Assembly (NCBI GenBank): GCA_963726755.1
Contig: CAVSDB010000001.1
Location: 1,240,001 to 1,304,000 of the forward strand
Source: DATKIY01 sp963726755
GTDB taxonomy: Bacteria; Actinomycetota; Actinomycetes; JAHEKZ01
Length of the DNA stretch: 64,000 bases
Direction of reading: 5' to 3'
This document shows positions 17,003 to 26,235 of the stretch, one piece after another. The first letter of the stretch is position 1, and every line of letters starts with the position of its first letter. The notes beneath the pieces were generated by a model that saw only the letters and a program-made list of their open reading frames with translations, did no database searches and was not told the DNA's origin. The position numbers were made by a program, and so were the translations under genes.

Positions 17003-17895
17003 CTCGAGCCTTCCGAATCCGTCCCGCTGAACGCCTGAGAGAACCGGCCCAACGCCGCACTGACCTCGGCGGGCAGGAACCACATGGTGTTTGACGGGCT
17101 CTTGGCGATCTCGGGCAACGCCTGCAGGTACTGGTAGGCCAGCAACTTCGGGTCGGGGTCGCCTTCGTGGATCGCAGTGAAGACGGTGTTGATTGCGCTC
17201 GCTTCACCTTCGGCACGCACGACGGCTGCTCGCGCATCACCCTCGGCTTGCAAAATCGCAGACTGCTTCGCTCCCTCGGCGGTCAGAATCGCCGACTGAC
17301 GTACGCCCTCGGCGGTCAGGATCGTCGCGCGCTTCTCACGCTCGGCGCGCATCTGCATTTCCATCGCCTGCTGTACTGACGCGGGCGGGTCGATGGCCTT
17401 GATCTCGACTCGGTTGACCCGGATTCCCCACTTGCCTGTGGCTTCGTCGAGGACTCCGCGCAATCCCATGTTGATGTCTTCGCGCGACGTCAACGTGCGC
17501 TCGAGGTCCATGCCACCCGCGACGTTACGCAGCGTCGTAATCGTCAGCTGCTCGATCGCCTGGATGTAGTTGGCGATTTCGTAAGTCGCGGACTTCGGCT
17601 CAGTCACCTGGAAGTAGATAACCGAGTCGATGCTGACGACCAGGTTGTCGGCAGTGATGACTGGCTGCGGCGGGAACGAGACCACCTGCTCGCGCATGTC
17701 GATCAGTGGCCGAACTCGATCGACAAACGGAAGGACCAGGGCCAACCCGGCATCCAGCGTTCGGTGATAGCGACCTAGGCGCTCGACGATCCCGGCACTT
17801 GCCTGCGGAATGATTCGAACTGCTCGAGCAATGACGATCAGCACGAACAGAATGACGATCCCGATGACGACGTATGACACTTGGGCGTTACTCAC
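16999..17895 (-). CDS. SPFH/Band 7 membrane protein (stomatin/QmcA-like)
   Basis: A 298-residue protein: one N-terminal membrane segment (VVIGIVILFVLIVIARAV) then a Band 7 domain with LPFVDRVRPLIDMREQVVSF and GVLDEATGKWGIRVNRVEIK, and an Ala/Glu-rich coiled coil with repeats of the type SAILTAEGAKQ. It forms oligomeric membrane microdomain scaffolds. It sits directly downstream of an NfeD gene, the classical partner that anchors SPFH proteins. Confidence 0.92.
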   Translation of the reverse strand: MSNAQVSYVVIGIVILFVLIVIARAVRIIPQASAGIVERLGRYHRTLDAGLALVLPFVDRVRPLIDMREQVVSFPPQPVITADNLVVSIDSVIYFQVTEPKSATYEIANYIQAIEQLTITTLRNVAGGMDLERTLTSREDINMGLRGVLDEATGKWGIRVNRVEIKAIDPPASVQQAMEMQMRAEREKRATILTAEGVRQSAILTAEGAKQSAILQAEGDARAAVVRAEGEASAINTVFTAIHEGDPDPKLLAYQYLQALPEIAKSPSNTMWFLPAEVSAALGRFSQAFSGTDSEGSS

Positions 17896-17907
17896 GAGGT
17901 CTCCACG

Positions 17908-18342
17908 TTATTCGGGTCGGCGCTCCACTACCGCAGTAGCACCGTCAATCCGGATGACAACTACGTCCGAGCCTGGGTCGAACGAGACAGTCGCATCAGT
18001 CGTGCGCGCAGACCATACTTCGCCACCGACCTTGACTCGGCCCTCTCGCCGGTCGACACGCTCAAGGACTACCGCCGAGTGCCCGAGTAGCGCGTGGACG
18101 TTCGTCCTGGACGGCTCGTCGCTGTGCAGGTGACGCAGCATCGCGGGCCGCAGCAGGAAGAGCGTGAGGAAGGCGACCACCACGGCGACCAGGACCTGAC
18201 CGATGAGCGGAACGTCGAGTGCGGCGGCCAGTGCCCCGGCACCTGCCCCGACCGCAAAACTGGCGAAGACCAAGTCGAGGGTGAGCACTTCGACGCCAAG
18301 CAGAATCAGTGCAATGACTACCCAAATCAGCCACGCGCTCAT
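17908..18342 (-). CDS. NfeD-like membrane protein
   Basis: A 144-residue short NfeD: an N-terminal membrane part (VVIALILLGVEVLTLDLVFA, then a second and third hydrophobic stretch) and a C-terminal OB-fold (LLGHSAVVLERVDRREGRVK ... GEVWSART). The 1b-type protease domain is absent, as in short NfeDs. It pairs with the SPFH protein 12 bases downstream and the two are probably one complex at the membrane. Confidence 0.9.
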   Translation of the reverse strand: MSAWLIWVVIALILLGVEVLTLDLVFASFAVGAGAGALAAALDVPLIGQVLVAVVVAFLTLFLLRPAMLRHLHSDEPSRTNVHALLGHSAVVLERVDRREGRVKVGGEVWSARTTDATVSFDPGSDVVVIRIDGATAVVERRPE

Positions 18343-18351
18343 GGCCGAAGT

Positions 18352-18598
18352 CTAGTCGCCAGTTTGCTCTGGCGCCGGGCACATTTCCCGAACCTGCTCC
18401 ACCAGGGTGACGACGCCCGTCCCTGTCGGCACCCGCCGCTCCCGCGGCGTACCCGACGAGGAAGACACTCAGCGGTGCCGCCTTACGCTCCACGCCGTGC
18501 GCGACATCGCGCGTTAGACCCAGCAAAACGTTGCGATCCATCACGTCACGATCAACGCCCAACGCGTCGGCTACCTCGTCTAGCCAGTCAGTGCTCAT
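18352..18598 (-). pseudogene. DUF6457 family protein, frameshifted
   Basis: The N-terminal half reads WLDEVADALGVDRDVMDRNV, then RDVAHGVERKAAPLSVFLVG, the hallmark of the small DUF6457 proteins found next to mobA. After GYAAGAAG the natural end, GVVTLVEQVREMCPAPEQ, continues in another frame, consistent with one extra base near 18415-18425. Intact length would be about 82 residues. The family has no known function but its fixed pairing with MobA suggests a molybdenum cofactor role. Confidence 0.7.
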
Positions 18599-18607
18599 TG
18601 ACCATCC

Positions 18608-19201
18608 TCAGCTTTCCTTCATCAACTTGGTTACGTAGGTCAGGTCCTCAGGAGTATCGATGTCTTGCAAACGCTCTTCGTCGACGATCAGTCGCTGCAA
18701 CGCCAGCGAGTTCATCACCGGCCACAGCGCTGCGTTGTCGACCGATTCGGGCAGCGCGGCGAGCAACGCCGTTCGGCTGACACAGTTGGGGATCGGTGGT
18801 TCAGTTCCCGCCGATGTTCGGACTCCAGCACCGGCTCCCCCCAAACCCACCGACTGCTCGGCTGCTTCGACCAGCGATGAAATGACAGGTCCGAGCAACG
18901 GGGTGTCGCAAGCGACGATGGCGACCAGGTCAGTGCCCAAGAATCCAAGCGCCGTAGCTACCGCGCTCAACGGCCCGCCCCCGACAGGAGATTCTCGACA
19001 CCAGGTGACGGCCCTGCTTACCGGGCGTTCCGGTCCAACGACCACGATGTCGCAATCCTCCGGAAGCCCGGAGATCACGTGCTCCAACAACGACCGCCCG
19101 TTGACCTCAAGAGCCGCCTTGTCCACGCCGCCGAGGCGTCGGCCGAACCCACCGGCGAGAACGATCACACCGAGCGTGAGTTCCTTCGTCGTCAGGGACA
19201 C
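18608..19201 (-). CDS. mobA: Molybdenum cofactor guanylyltransferase (MobA-like)
   Basis: A 197-residue nucleotidyltransferase. The GTP-binding N-terminus VIVLAGGFGRRLGGVDKAAL has the LAGGxGxRxGGxDK signature, and the metal-site Asp lies in ACDTPLL. It attaches GMP to molybdopterin to give MGD. It is divergent from moeA across 58 bases and upstream of the DUF6457 gene, so this is a small Moco locus; moaA lies 16 kb away. Confidence 0.88.
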   Translation of the reverse strand: MSLTTKELTLGVIVLAGGFGRRLGGVDKAALEVNGRSLLEHVISGLPEDCDIVVVGPERPVSRAVTWCRESPVGGGPLSAVATALGFLGTDLVAIVACDTPLLGPVISSLVEAAEQSVGLGGAGAGVRTSAGTEPPIPNCVSRTALLAALPESVDNAALWPVMNSLALQRLIVDEERLQDIDTPEDLTYVTKLMKES

Positions 19202-19259
19202 ACCGCCACGGTAACCACATAGTCGATGGTCCAGGCGCGTCGGCGGCTACCGTCGAGGT

Positions 19260-20447
19260 ATGTCCGAGGCGCAACTGAACGCTCCGTGGCCGGTCGCGCG
19301 AAAACTTGCGTACGACCTTGGCGACGAATTGCCGACGCAGCAGGTCCCGATCGACCACGCGCTTGGGCTGGCCTTGGCATCGCCGCTTTCGGCGTTGTCC
19401 GATCTCCCTGCGTTCGACACCGTGAGCATGGACGGCTGGGCCGTCAGCGATGCCACCGGACCATGGGAACTCACCGGCTTGATGATTCTGGCCGGGTCGT
19501 CGTCAGACCTGGTGAACCCGGGCACCGCCGTCCCTATCGCGACCGGTGCCGCCCTGCCGCGGGGCGCGATCGCGGTCTTACGTCGCGAGGACGGCGAACT
19601 GCACGGGCACCGGCTCTCCCTTCGTACGGGATTGAAGCCGCTCGCGGAGGGTAAGGACGTTCGCCGCCAAGCCGAAGAAGCTCACCTCGGGACCGAAGTG
19701 CTCAGCTCGGGTATCACGTTGACGCCACCGATGTTGGGCCTTGCCGCCGCCGCGGGTCACGACGCCCTCATCGTTCGACGTGCCCCGACAGTGGACGTGT
19801 TCATCATGGGTGATGAGTTGCTGTCTGCCGGACCTTCCGGCGGTGGACGCCTGCGCGATTCGTTGCGCCCTCAGGTCGTGGGGTGGCTGGCCGCCGTCGG
19901 CGCCGAACCGGGACGCGTCGCCCTGCTTCCGGACGACGTCGACGAGACGGTTGCTGCGATCGCAGCGTCGAAGGCAGACCTCGTCATCACGACGGGCGGT
20001 ACCGCGCGCGGTCCGGTCGACCAACTGCACCCGGCGCTGGATCACGTGAACGCAGAGTTGGTTCTCGATCAGGTGGCGGTACGTCCCGGACATCCGATGG
20101 CGCTGGCTGTTCTACCCGCTGGTCGACCACTCGCTGGCTTGCCGGGAAACCCCCTGGCCGCCGCGGTGGGATTCGTCACGCTCGCCTGGCCGGTGATCGC
20201 CCGACTTCGCGGCTTGCCGCTACCGAGGATGTCGACCGCGAAAGTGCTGGGTTCGATTAGCGCACCACCCGATGCGCATCGACTCCTACCCTCAGCCTTC
20301 GTAAGCGATGGCGTCCGGCCGTTGATGCACCACGGGCCGGCGATGCTCAGCGGCCTAGCCGCCGCGGACTGTCTGGCCATCGCACCGCCCGGTGGTGTGT
20401 CCACTGGCGACGTGGTCGACGTCCTTCGACTCCCCTGGGCTCGCTAG
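19260..20447 (+). CDS. moeA: Molybdopterin molybdenumtransferase
   Basis: A 395-residue MoeA. Domain landmarks are AFDTVSMDGWAV near residue 55, the central MoCF_biosynth domain with VFIMGDELL and TTGGTARGPVDQLHPAL, and GLPGNPLAAAVGFVTLA. It inserts molybdate into adenylylated molybdopterin. The usual TGGVSVGDxD box is altered to TGGTARGPVD, which may be a lineage variation. ATG 19260 starts the protein; the divergent mobA gene shares the promoter region. Confidence 0.9.
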   Translation: MSEAQLNAPWPVARKLAYDLGDELPTQQVPIDHALGLALASPLSALSDLPAFDTVSMDGWAVSDATGPWELTGLMILAGSSSDLVNPGTAVPIATGAALPRGAIAVLRREDGELHGHRLSLRTGLKPLAEGKDVRRQAEEAHLGTEVLSSGITLTPPMLGLAAAAGHDALIVRRAPTVDVFIMGDELLSAGPSGGGRLRDSLRPQVVGWLAAVGAEPGRVALLPDDVDETVAAIAASKADLVITTGGTARGPVDQLHPALDHVNAELVLDQVAVRPGHPMALAVLPAGRPLAGLPGNPLAAAVGFVTLAWPVIARLRGLPLPRMSTAKVLGSISAPPDAHRLLPSAFVSDGVRPLMHHGPAMLSGLAAADCLAIAPPGGVSTGDVVDVLRLPWAR

Positions 20448-20457
20448 TCGCCAGCGC

Positions 20458-21258
20458 TCAGCTCAGCGGAGGGGGTGGCATCAACGCTCGAGCGAAGTAG
20501 CGCCCGTCGTGCACGTCAACCACTAACGGCGTGCCGAATGTCGCGGTCAGCCACGCTGACGTGACCACAGACGTCACGGGACCTGCCGCTACGACCGATC
20601 CCCCACGCAGCAGCAACGCGTGCGTGAACCCGGGCGGAATCTCCTCGACGTGGTGCGTCACCAAGACCAGCGCTGGACTCCACGGATCGCGAGCCAGCAT
20701 GTCCAAGCGAGAAACCAGTGCCTCGCGTCCGCCAAGGTCGAGACCCGCGCCCGGCTCATCGAGCAGCAGCAACTCAGGGTCGGTCATCAGCGCTCGTGCG
20801 ATCTGAACCCGCTTGCGTTCGCCTTCGCTCAACGTGCCGAAGGTCCGGTCGGCAAGACCGCCGACTCCGAGCGTTGTCAGCAAGTGCTGCGCCCGCTGCA
20901 GGTCCATGGGGTCGTACGACTCGCGCCATCGACCCACCACGCCATACGACGCGGTGACGATGACGTCGATCACCCGCTCGCCGCCAGGAATCGCGTCGGC
21001 CATCGCTGCGCTGGCGAGTCCGACCCGGGGTCGCAACTCGAAGACGTCCACCGCACCGAGTCGTTCGTCAAGCACGTCGACACTCCCCGACGTGGGGTGC
21101 ATGCGGGCCGCCGCAAGTTGGATCAGCGTCGTCTTGCCAGCGCCGTTGGGACCGAGAACGACCCAGCGCTCGCCCTCCTCGACAGTCCAGTTGACGGCGT
21201 CGAGGATTCGCTTGTCGCCACGCACCAGCGAGACGTCGGCCAGCCGCAGCACACTCAC
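20458..21258 (-). CDS. ABC transporter ATP-binding protein (stand-alone)
   Basis: A 266-residue ATPase: Walker A GPNGAGKTT, signature LSEGERKRVQIARALM, Walker B ELLLLDEPGAGLD and a switch His in LVTHHVEEIPPG. It resembles the ModF/YlmA group of orphan ATPases. No permease gene is adjacent. It is divergent from the following conserved unknown. The role in transport is therefore unclear; it might act with a distant permease or as a non-transport ATPase. Confidence 0.85.
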   Translation of the reverse strand: MSVLRLADVSLVRGDKRILDAVNWTVEEGERWVVLGPNGAGKTTLIQLAAARMHPTSGSVDVLDERLGAVDVFELRPRVGLASAAMADAIPGGERVIDVIVTASYGVVGRWRESYDPMDLQRAQHLLTTLGVGGLADRTFGTLSEGERKRVQIARALMTDPELLLLDEPGAGLDLGGREALVSRLDMLARDPWSPALVLVTHHVEEIPPGFTHALLLRGGSVVAAGPVTSVVTSAWLTATFGTPLVVDVHDGRYFARALMPPPPLS

Positions 21259-21328
21259 AACGTCAACCTATGACCTTGAGCCGCCGCCCCTCGGAGGGCT
21301 CGCCCACCGGCCTTCTAGTCTCGTGTGC

Positions 21329-22111
21329 GTGCTCCTGACCAACCAGCCTCGATGCGCGCGGCTCGCCGCGTGGGGTACCGCCGTGCTGCGTGGCCGAGTC
21401 GCGATCGACCACGCGTTGGACGCCGTCCTGGGCGAAGACGAGGCCGTGGAGTTCGTGGCCCTTCCCGGGACTGACGGGCCGGTTTCGTTCACCTCAGCCA
21501 TCGGCGAGTTCCGACGGCTCGCCATCACCGGCCTGGTCTACGCAGCGGCACTTCCCGGGGACGTCATGGGACTCCCCGGTCCCCCGATCTTCAACGCCGC
21601 TGCCGTGGCGAGTGGCGGAGCAGTCCTCGCAGCGGACGGACTCCCGCTTGGCTTCTTGGCCACGGTGCAACAACACGGACCTGAGGGTGACGCCGTTTCC
21701 ACCGTCGAGTGGCAGTCGCACGAGGTTGCCCGCTTCGCGCCAGCGCCCACGCTCTCGTTGTCCGAGGCCGAGCGTCAGTTGCTCGAGACGTTGAACGAGT
21801 CCGTGACTGAACTTGGTCGTCTCGACGTCGAGCGCTGGCGTGAGGAGGCAACCGACCTCGCGGTCGGGTGGCATGAGGGCGCTCAAGATGTACTGCCACC
21901 GGGTCTACCCGAACGTGCTCAGCGACTCATCGGCCGCAGCGAACGGATGGCTCAGGTCTTGGCGCTGGCTATCGACGATGACGGCGGAGCAGTGTCGAGT
22001 AGTGAGGCAGTCCAACGGCGTCAAACGCTGACGACGTTGCAACGCCACGTTCAACAAGCAGCGGTCACGGCCTGGAACAGCGGGCTGTCCCCTGCCGCCT
22101 CGGTACCGTAG
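21329..22111 (+). CDS. Conserved actinobacterial protein of unknown function
   Basis: About 260 residues, soluble, acidic. N-terminal VLLTNQPRCARLAAWGTAVL and the middle GLPGPPIFNAAAVASGGAVL resemble a conserved but uncharacterised actinobacterial family I have seen described only as hypothetical, often beside serB. There are no membrane segments or catalytic motifs I can name. The start is the GTG at 21329 (or 21323); the much longer open frame upstream antiparallels the ABC ATPase gene and is not coding. serB follows after 7 bases, so they are co-transcribed. Confidence 0.7.
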   Translation: MLLTNQPRCARLAAWGTAVLRGRVAIDHALDAVLGEDEAVEFVALPGTDGPVSFTSAIGEFRRLAITGLVYAAALPGDVMGLPGPPIFNAAAVASGGAVLAADGLPLGFLATVQQHGPEGDAVSTVEWQSHEVARFAPAPTLSLSEAERQLLETLNESVTELGRLDVERWREEATDLAVGWHEGAQDVLPPGLPERAQRLIGRSERMAQVLALAIDDDGGAVSSSEAVQRRQTLTTLQRHVQQAAVTAWNSGLSPAASVP

Positions 22112-22118
22112 GCGCGCC

Positions 22119-23349
22119 ATGACCTCGCCTTCGTCTCTCCCACCAACAGCCGTCACCATCATCGGCGAGACAACGCTGCTGACACTTTCTGGCGAAGACC
22201 GCCCAGGAGTCAGCAAGCGGTTGTTCGAGTCGCTGGCGACACTCGACCTACTCATTCTCGACGTCGAGCAGGTCGTGATACGTGGCCAGTTGATCCTGGC
22301 GACTTTGGTAGCGCCCGGCCCCTCGGCCGCTCCTGACGTCCTACAAGCGGCGGTCGCACTCGGACAGCAGACAGCTGAATCACTCGACATGCGACTCGCC
22401 TACGAGCACGGCTCCAACGACCGAACAACCGTCAACAGTTCGCGTGTTCATGTCACTCTGCTCGGCGCGCCACTTCGACCCGGGCGCTCTAGCGATGATC
22501 GCGACCCAGACTTCCGCAAACGGCGGCAACATCGATCGCATCGAACGTCTGGCCGCCTACCCGGTGACCGCGCTGGAACTCGATGTCTCTGGAGCCGATC
22601 CCGATCTGTTGCGCGCGCAACTCACCGAGACTGCCGTCGCAGCCGGTGTCGATATCGCAGTACAACGAACCGGACTGCACCGACGGGCCAAACGCCTGGT
22701 TGTTATGGACGTCGACTCGACCCTGATTCAAGGCGAGGTCATTGAAATGCTCGCCGCACACGCTGGTTGCGAGGCCGAAGTCCGCGAGATCACCCTCGCG
22801 GCAATGCGTGGTGAAGTCGACTTCGAAGAGTCGCTGCGTTCTCGGGTACAGCTGCTTGCCGGGACACCCACATCAGCCGTTGGCGAGGTTCGACGGTCAA
22901 TCGCACTTGCACCGGGTGCACGCACGTTGGTGCGAACACTTAAGCGACTCGGGATTCAGATCGGCATCGTCAGTGGTGGCTTCAGCCAGGTGGTCGATGC
23001 GCTGGTCGAGGACTTGGGCTTGGACTTTGGCGCAGCCAACACTTTGGAAATTTCCGACGATCGACTGACAGGACGTCTCGTCGGACCGATCGTCGACCGT
23101 GCTGGCAAGGCGATGGCACTTCGTACGTTCGCCGCTGCAGCACGCGTTCCGTTGTCGCAGACCGTGGCCATCGGTGACGGTGCGAACGACCTCGACATGT
23201 TGTCCACTGCCGGTCTGGGAGTCGCCTTCAACGCGAAGCCGCTAGTTCGTCGGGCCGCCGACACTTCGGTGAGCGTGCCGTACCTAGACTCGGTGCTGTT
23301 CCTGTTGGGCATCACTCGTGAAGAAATTGACGCCGCAGACGAGTGGTAA
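22119..23349 (+). pseudogene. serB: Phosphoserine phosphatase (SerB2-like), frameshifted
   Basis: An N-terminal ACT domain (GEDRPGVSKRLFESLATLDL) and a C-terminal HAD phosphatase with DVDSTLIQGEVIEMLA (nucleophile DxDST), SGGFSQVVDAL, and GDGANDLDML together match the ACT-containing SerB2 of mycobacteria. The halves are in different frames: the break lies near 22470-22475 between RVHVTLLGA and RHFDPGALA, and one extra base (C) restores it. Each half alone begins with a plausible methionine, so the phosphatase half could still be made. It dephosphorylates phosphoserine, the last step of serine synthesis. Confidence 0.85.
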
Positions 23350-23412
23350 CCCCCACTCACTTGGCCTTGCCAATGTTGCTGCAGTTCGGCGCGCAGATCT
23401 CGATTCGCGAAT

Positions 23413-23468
23413 CGATCTTGAGGTTTGCAGCAGGAACCCGGCGTGTTGTGCTGCAAACCTCAAGATCG
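23413..23468. repeat. 20-bp perfect inverted repeat in the serB downstream spacer
   Basis: The spacer 23350-23604 has no clear gene. It holds perfect arms CGATCTTGAGGTTTGCAGCA and TGCTGCAAACCTCAAGATCG separated by 16 bases, preceded by the palindrome CGATTCGCGAATCG (23401-23414) and a third diverged GCTGCA...CAGATC half. No T-tract follows. It may be the serB terminator or a mobile palindromic element; the minus strand also has a 70-codon open frame reading through it, of no recognised family. Confidence 0.6.
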
Positions 23469-23604
23469 TCAGGGCTCTGAGGCAGGAATGGGATGTATTG
23501 GCGATTGACGACGTTGGTCACCCGCGTCAGACCTCGCCGCCAAGCCAACCGCTCGATAGCGACACACCGCTGCGGCACGTCGACGGGGCCGTAGGGTGCC
23601 GGGC

Positions 23605-24780
23605 ATGACAGAGAACGGAACGGATTGGCGGCTGCTCGATGACGTTGCGACGGCATGGTTCGACGCGCCTTCGCTGATCGAGGGGGCTGCGCTGGCTGGG
23701 CGCGTCGTGGAGCTGTCGACTGAGATCGCGGTCGACCTTCGCGCGACCGGCATTCGGGTCCGCCTGGACTCAGACGAGCACGCCGAGGCGGTGTCGGCGG
23801 CCGCGCGGGATCTCGGGCTGACTGCGAACCCTGCCGCGCTGCAGCACCTGAGCGTCGTGTTCGAATCCGAGAACCCGTCTGTGGTGAGGGAGTTTTGGCA
23901 GCGCGTGCTCGACTACCAGCCTGCGGAGGACGGCGGTTTGGCGGATCCGTTGCGGCGCGACCCCGCGATACGGATCCTTCAGTCGACCGAGCCACGGCCG
24001 TTGCGAAACCGCATCCACCTCGACGTCGTGCGACCAGCGGCGGCAGTCGCGCAGGCGAGTCTTGGTGAGGCATCGGGACCGTTCGGGGTCCGTCACAGCG
24101 ACCCCGACGGCAACGAGGTCGACCTGGTGCCGGGCGAGGTGCTCGGCGATGGGATCGGGACGGCCGACTGGCAGGCGGTGTTCAGTGCAATGGCGTGCTA
24201 CCGCATCACCTCGCCGACGCAGCAGCGTGACCTGGCCGCCGCAGCAGCGGCACTGGCCGACGACGCGGGCTTCCCGCTGCTGGTCGACCTGCGCCCCGGG
24301 CTGGTGATCTTCGACACTGGTAAGGACCAGTGGGAGGACGACTCCCACGGCCTCGACCTCGACTTCACCGACCTCGCCGGAAACCTCCAGACCGTCGCCC
24401 GCGAACTCGGGGCCACTGCGGATCCGGGGCTGCCGCGCTTCGCACAGCTCTTCCTCGACGCCGCCGACGTCGCCGCGGTCCGCGCGTTCTGGGTCGCCGC
24501 ACTCGGATACGCCCACGACCGGCGATCCGAGCTCAGCGACATCCACGATCCGCGCCGGCTGAACCCGGTGCTGGTGTTCCAAGAGCTCGACGCTTCGGAG
24601 ACGGAGCGGCGCCAACAGCGCAACCGGATCCACTTCGAACTCGCGGTGCCGTCAGACCTCGCGCAGACACGCCTCGCCACGACCGTCGCAGCCGGTGGCC
24701 GGCTCCTTGACGAGTCGGAGGATCGCTGGCGGGTCGCCGACCCCGAAGGCAACGAATTGGTGATCGTCGGTGGGGCATGA
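23605..24780 (+). CDS. Pterin dehydratase-like domain fused to two VOC/glyoxalase domains
   Basis: A 391-residue protein. The first 95 residues resemble 4a-hydroxytetrahydrobiopterin dehydratase (WRLLDDVATAWFDAPSLIEG ... ATGIRVRLDSDEHAEAV), but the catalytic His pair of that enzyme is not seen. Two glyoxalase-like (VOC) domains follow: one around PLRNRIHLDVVRP and HSDPDGNEVDLVPG, one around QQRNRIHFELAVP and VADPEGNELVIVG. This architecture is known from actinobacteria but uncharacterised. Start ATG 23605 is preferred to GTG 23596. It opens an accessory stretch with three more VOC proteins. Confidence 0.75.
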   Translation: MTENGTDWRLLDDVATAWFDAPSLIEGAALAGRVVELSTEIAVDLRATGIRVRLDSDEHAEAVSAAARDLGLTANPAALQHLSVVFESENPSVVREFWQRVLDYQPAEDGGLADPLRRDPAIRILQSTEPRPLRNRIHLDVVRPAAAVAQASLGEASGPFGVRHSDPDGNEVDLVPGEVLGDGIGTADWQAVFSAMACYRITSPTQQRDLAAAAAALADDAGFPLLVDLRPGLVIFDTGKDQWEDDSHGLDLDFTDLAGNLQTVARELGATADPGLPRFAQLFLDAADVAAVRAFWVAALGYAHDRRSELSDIHDPRRLNPVLVFQELDASETERRQQRNRIHFELAVPSDLAQTRLATTVAAGGRLLDESEDRWRVADPEGNELVIVGGA

Positions 24781-24812
24781 GTCGCAGGAAGACCTAGGAA
24801 GGAAGCGTTGAC

Positions 24813-25118
24813 ATGTGGGCGCAACTTCAGAAGGTGGTTACGAAGCCGGAGAGTGAAGCGCAGTTGCTTGACGTGTTCGAGCAACTCCAAGCAATTGAAC
24901 AGGAAGATTCGGGCCTGTTGAGGACCATGATTATGCGGAGTCAGAACGATCCGACTCTGGTGTACGTCCTGGTCTTGTTCGACAACGAGGAGAACGCGCG
25001 AGCGCGGGAGCAAGACCCCCGGCGTCAGCAGGGGCTAGAGCGCGTTCGGGCTGCGTTGGGGGACGTGCTGGACGGTCCGCCCGAGTTCTTCGACCTCAAC
25101 GTGTTGCGGGACAGGTAG
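24813..25118 (+). CDS. Small dimeric alpha/beta-barrel-like protein, unknown
   Basis: A 101-residue protein with a good AGGAAGGAAG ribosome site. The pattern WAQLQKVVTKPESEAQLLDV ... TMIMRSQNDPTLVYVLVLFD ... AREQDPRR fits an antibiotic-monooxygenase-like ferredoxin fold, but similarity is weak and no function is offered. It follows the VOC fusion gene by 32 bases and could be in its operon. Confidence 0.6.
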   Translation: MWAQLQKVVTKPESEAQLLDVFEQLQAIEQEDSGLLRTMIMRSQNDPTLVYVLVLFDNEENARAREQDPRRQQGLERVRAALGDVLDGPPEFFDLNVLRDR

Positions 25119-25220
25119 GCCCACGGGAAATGCCAGCTACAGCCACGACAATCCTCGCGAGGACCCCCGACTGCATCCCAGCACCTGTTGCTACTTCGCA
25201 AAAGGACTAGGAGGGCTGCT

Positions 25221-25784
25221 TCAGGACGATGTACGTCCTAGGACACGGAAGCGAAGGAGGCTGACGTCTCCCGAGCGTTTGCTGCTGATCGGTTCCAAGT
25301 CCACTCGCGAAAGTCCCGGGGACGAAAAGGGGATGCCGTCGCCGGCAATGAGGGGCAGCACGTACACCAGGATCTCGTCGACGAGTCCGCGCTGCAGACA
25401 CTGACCGGCGACATCGGCGCCAAGCAGTTCTAGGTCCTTTCCCCCAGCAGCGTCCAGTGCAGTGGCGACCGCTACCTCGATGTCACCGGTGAGAATCCTG
25501 ACCTCCGGGTTCGGCGGCTCCAGCGGCCGATGAGTCAGGAGGAACATGGGGCCGGAGAACGGGTAGTCGTAACTGTCGGGCTCCTCGGCCTGCATCTTGG
25601 CGCCGGTGTCCCACGTCCGTCGGCCGATGAGCATGGCTCCGGTGGCCCCCGCGATCTCCACCAGATCGTCCGGTGCCACCAGGCCACTCACACGCAGCCA
25701 ACTCCGCGCGTCCATCGCATGACCAGGACCGGCGATGAAACCATCGATCGACACTGCTCTGTTCACGACGACTTTCCCGCTCAT
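25221..25784 (-). CDS. Dihydrofolate reductase/RibD C-terminal family protein
   Basis: A 187-residue reductase-fold protein: VVVNRAVSIDGFIAGPGHAM at the N-terminus, GAMLIGRRTWDTG, and DLELLGADVAGQCLQRGLVD near the C-terminus are diagnostic of the DHFR/RibD_C family (YwjB-like). Members reduce pterin- or pyrimidine-like substrates with NADPH, but most, as here, are unassigned. The start ATG 25784 gives the family length; the frame open to 26162 upstream overlaps the VOC gene. Confidence 0.85.
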   Translation of the reverse strand: MSGKVVVNRAVSIDGFIAGPGHAMDARSWLRVSGLVAPDDLVEIAGATGAMLIGRRTWDTGAKMQAEEPDSYDYPFSGPMFLLTHRPLEPPNPEVRILTGDIEVAVATALDAAGGKDLELLGADVAGQCLQRGLVDEILVYVLPLIAGDGIPFSSPGLSRVDLEPISSKRSGDVSLLRFRVLGRTSS

Positions 25785-25837
25785 GTCCGCCCACCTTCTG
25801 GTCTCTACAGTGTCACGAAAGCCTAACCGTTGACTGA

Positions 25838-26227
25838 TCACATGGACCGGCGACTCGAAAGCACGCAGAACTCGTTTCCCTCTGGATCGGCAAGTACCAC
25901 CCAGCTCGCATCCCCTTGTCCGACGTCGACGTGTCGAGCACCTAGAACGAGCAAGCGACGGACCTCTTCGTCTTGCTCGCGGTCGGTGGGGTTGACGTCG
26001 ATGTGGAGCCGGTTCTTGACGGTCTTGGTCTCGGGCACGTGCGCGAATATCAACGTAGGTGGCATGGGACCAACCCGGTTCCCGTCTGCGGGCGCCATCG
26101 GCACGCCAATTTCGACGATCCCATCCTCGTCGTCGAGTACTTCGTAGCCGAGGACCGCGCACCAGAACCGAGCCAGACCGTTGGGATCGACACAGTCGAT
26201 CGCAAGTTCGGTGAATCTACTGGCCAT
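25838..26227 (-). CDS. VOC family protein
   Basis: A 129-residue single-chain glyoxalase/VOC domain pair: FTELAIDCVDPNGLARFWCA, then VKNRLHIDVNPTDREQDEEV and VLADPEGNEFCVLSSRR. The HID and the late Glu are the usual metal or ligand positions. Substrate is unknown. It lies 8 bases downstream of another VOC gene, forming an operon of two. Confidence 0.85.
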   Translation of the reverse strand: MASRFTELAIDCVDPNGLARFWCAVLGYEVLDDEDGIVEIGVPMAPADGNRVGPMPPTLIFAHVPETKTVKNRLHIDVNPTDREQDEEVRRLLVLGARHVDVGQGDASWVVLADPEGNEFCVLSSRRSM

Positions 26228-26235
26228 GAGGGCTG

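Noticed and set aside
20813..21328. Long plus-strand open frame continuous with the conserved protein at 21329
   Set aside because: It lies antisense to the ABC ATPase, whose motifs are intact; the Ser/Arg/Thr-rich translation is typical of a shadow frame. The true start is the GTG after 21320.
24198..25013. 271-codon minus-strand frame over the VOC fusion gene
   Set aside because: Composition (Arg/Ser/Ala-rich, low complexity) and full overlap with a recognised protein on the other strand mark it as a shadow.
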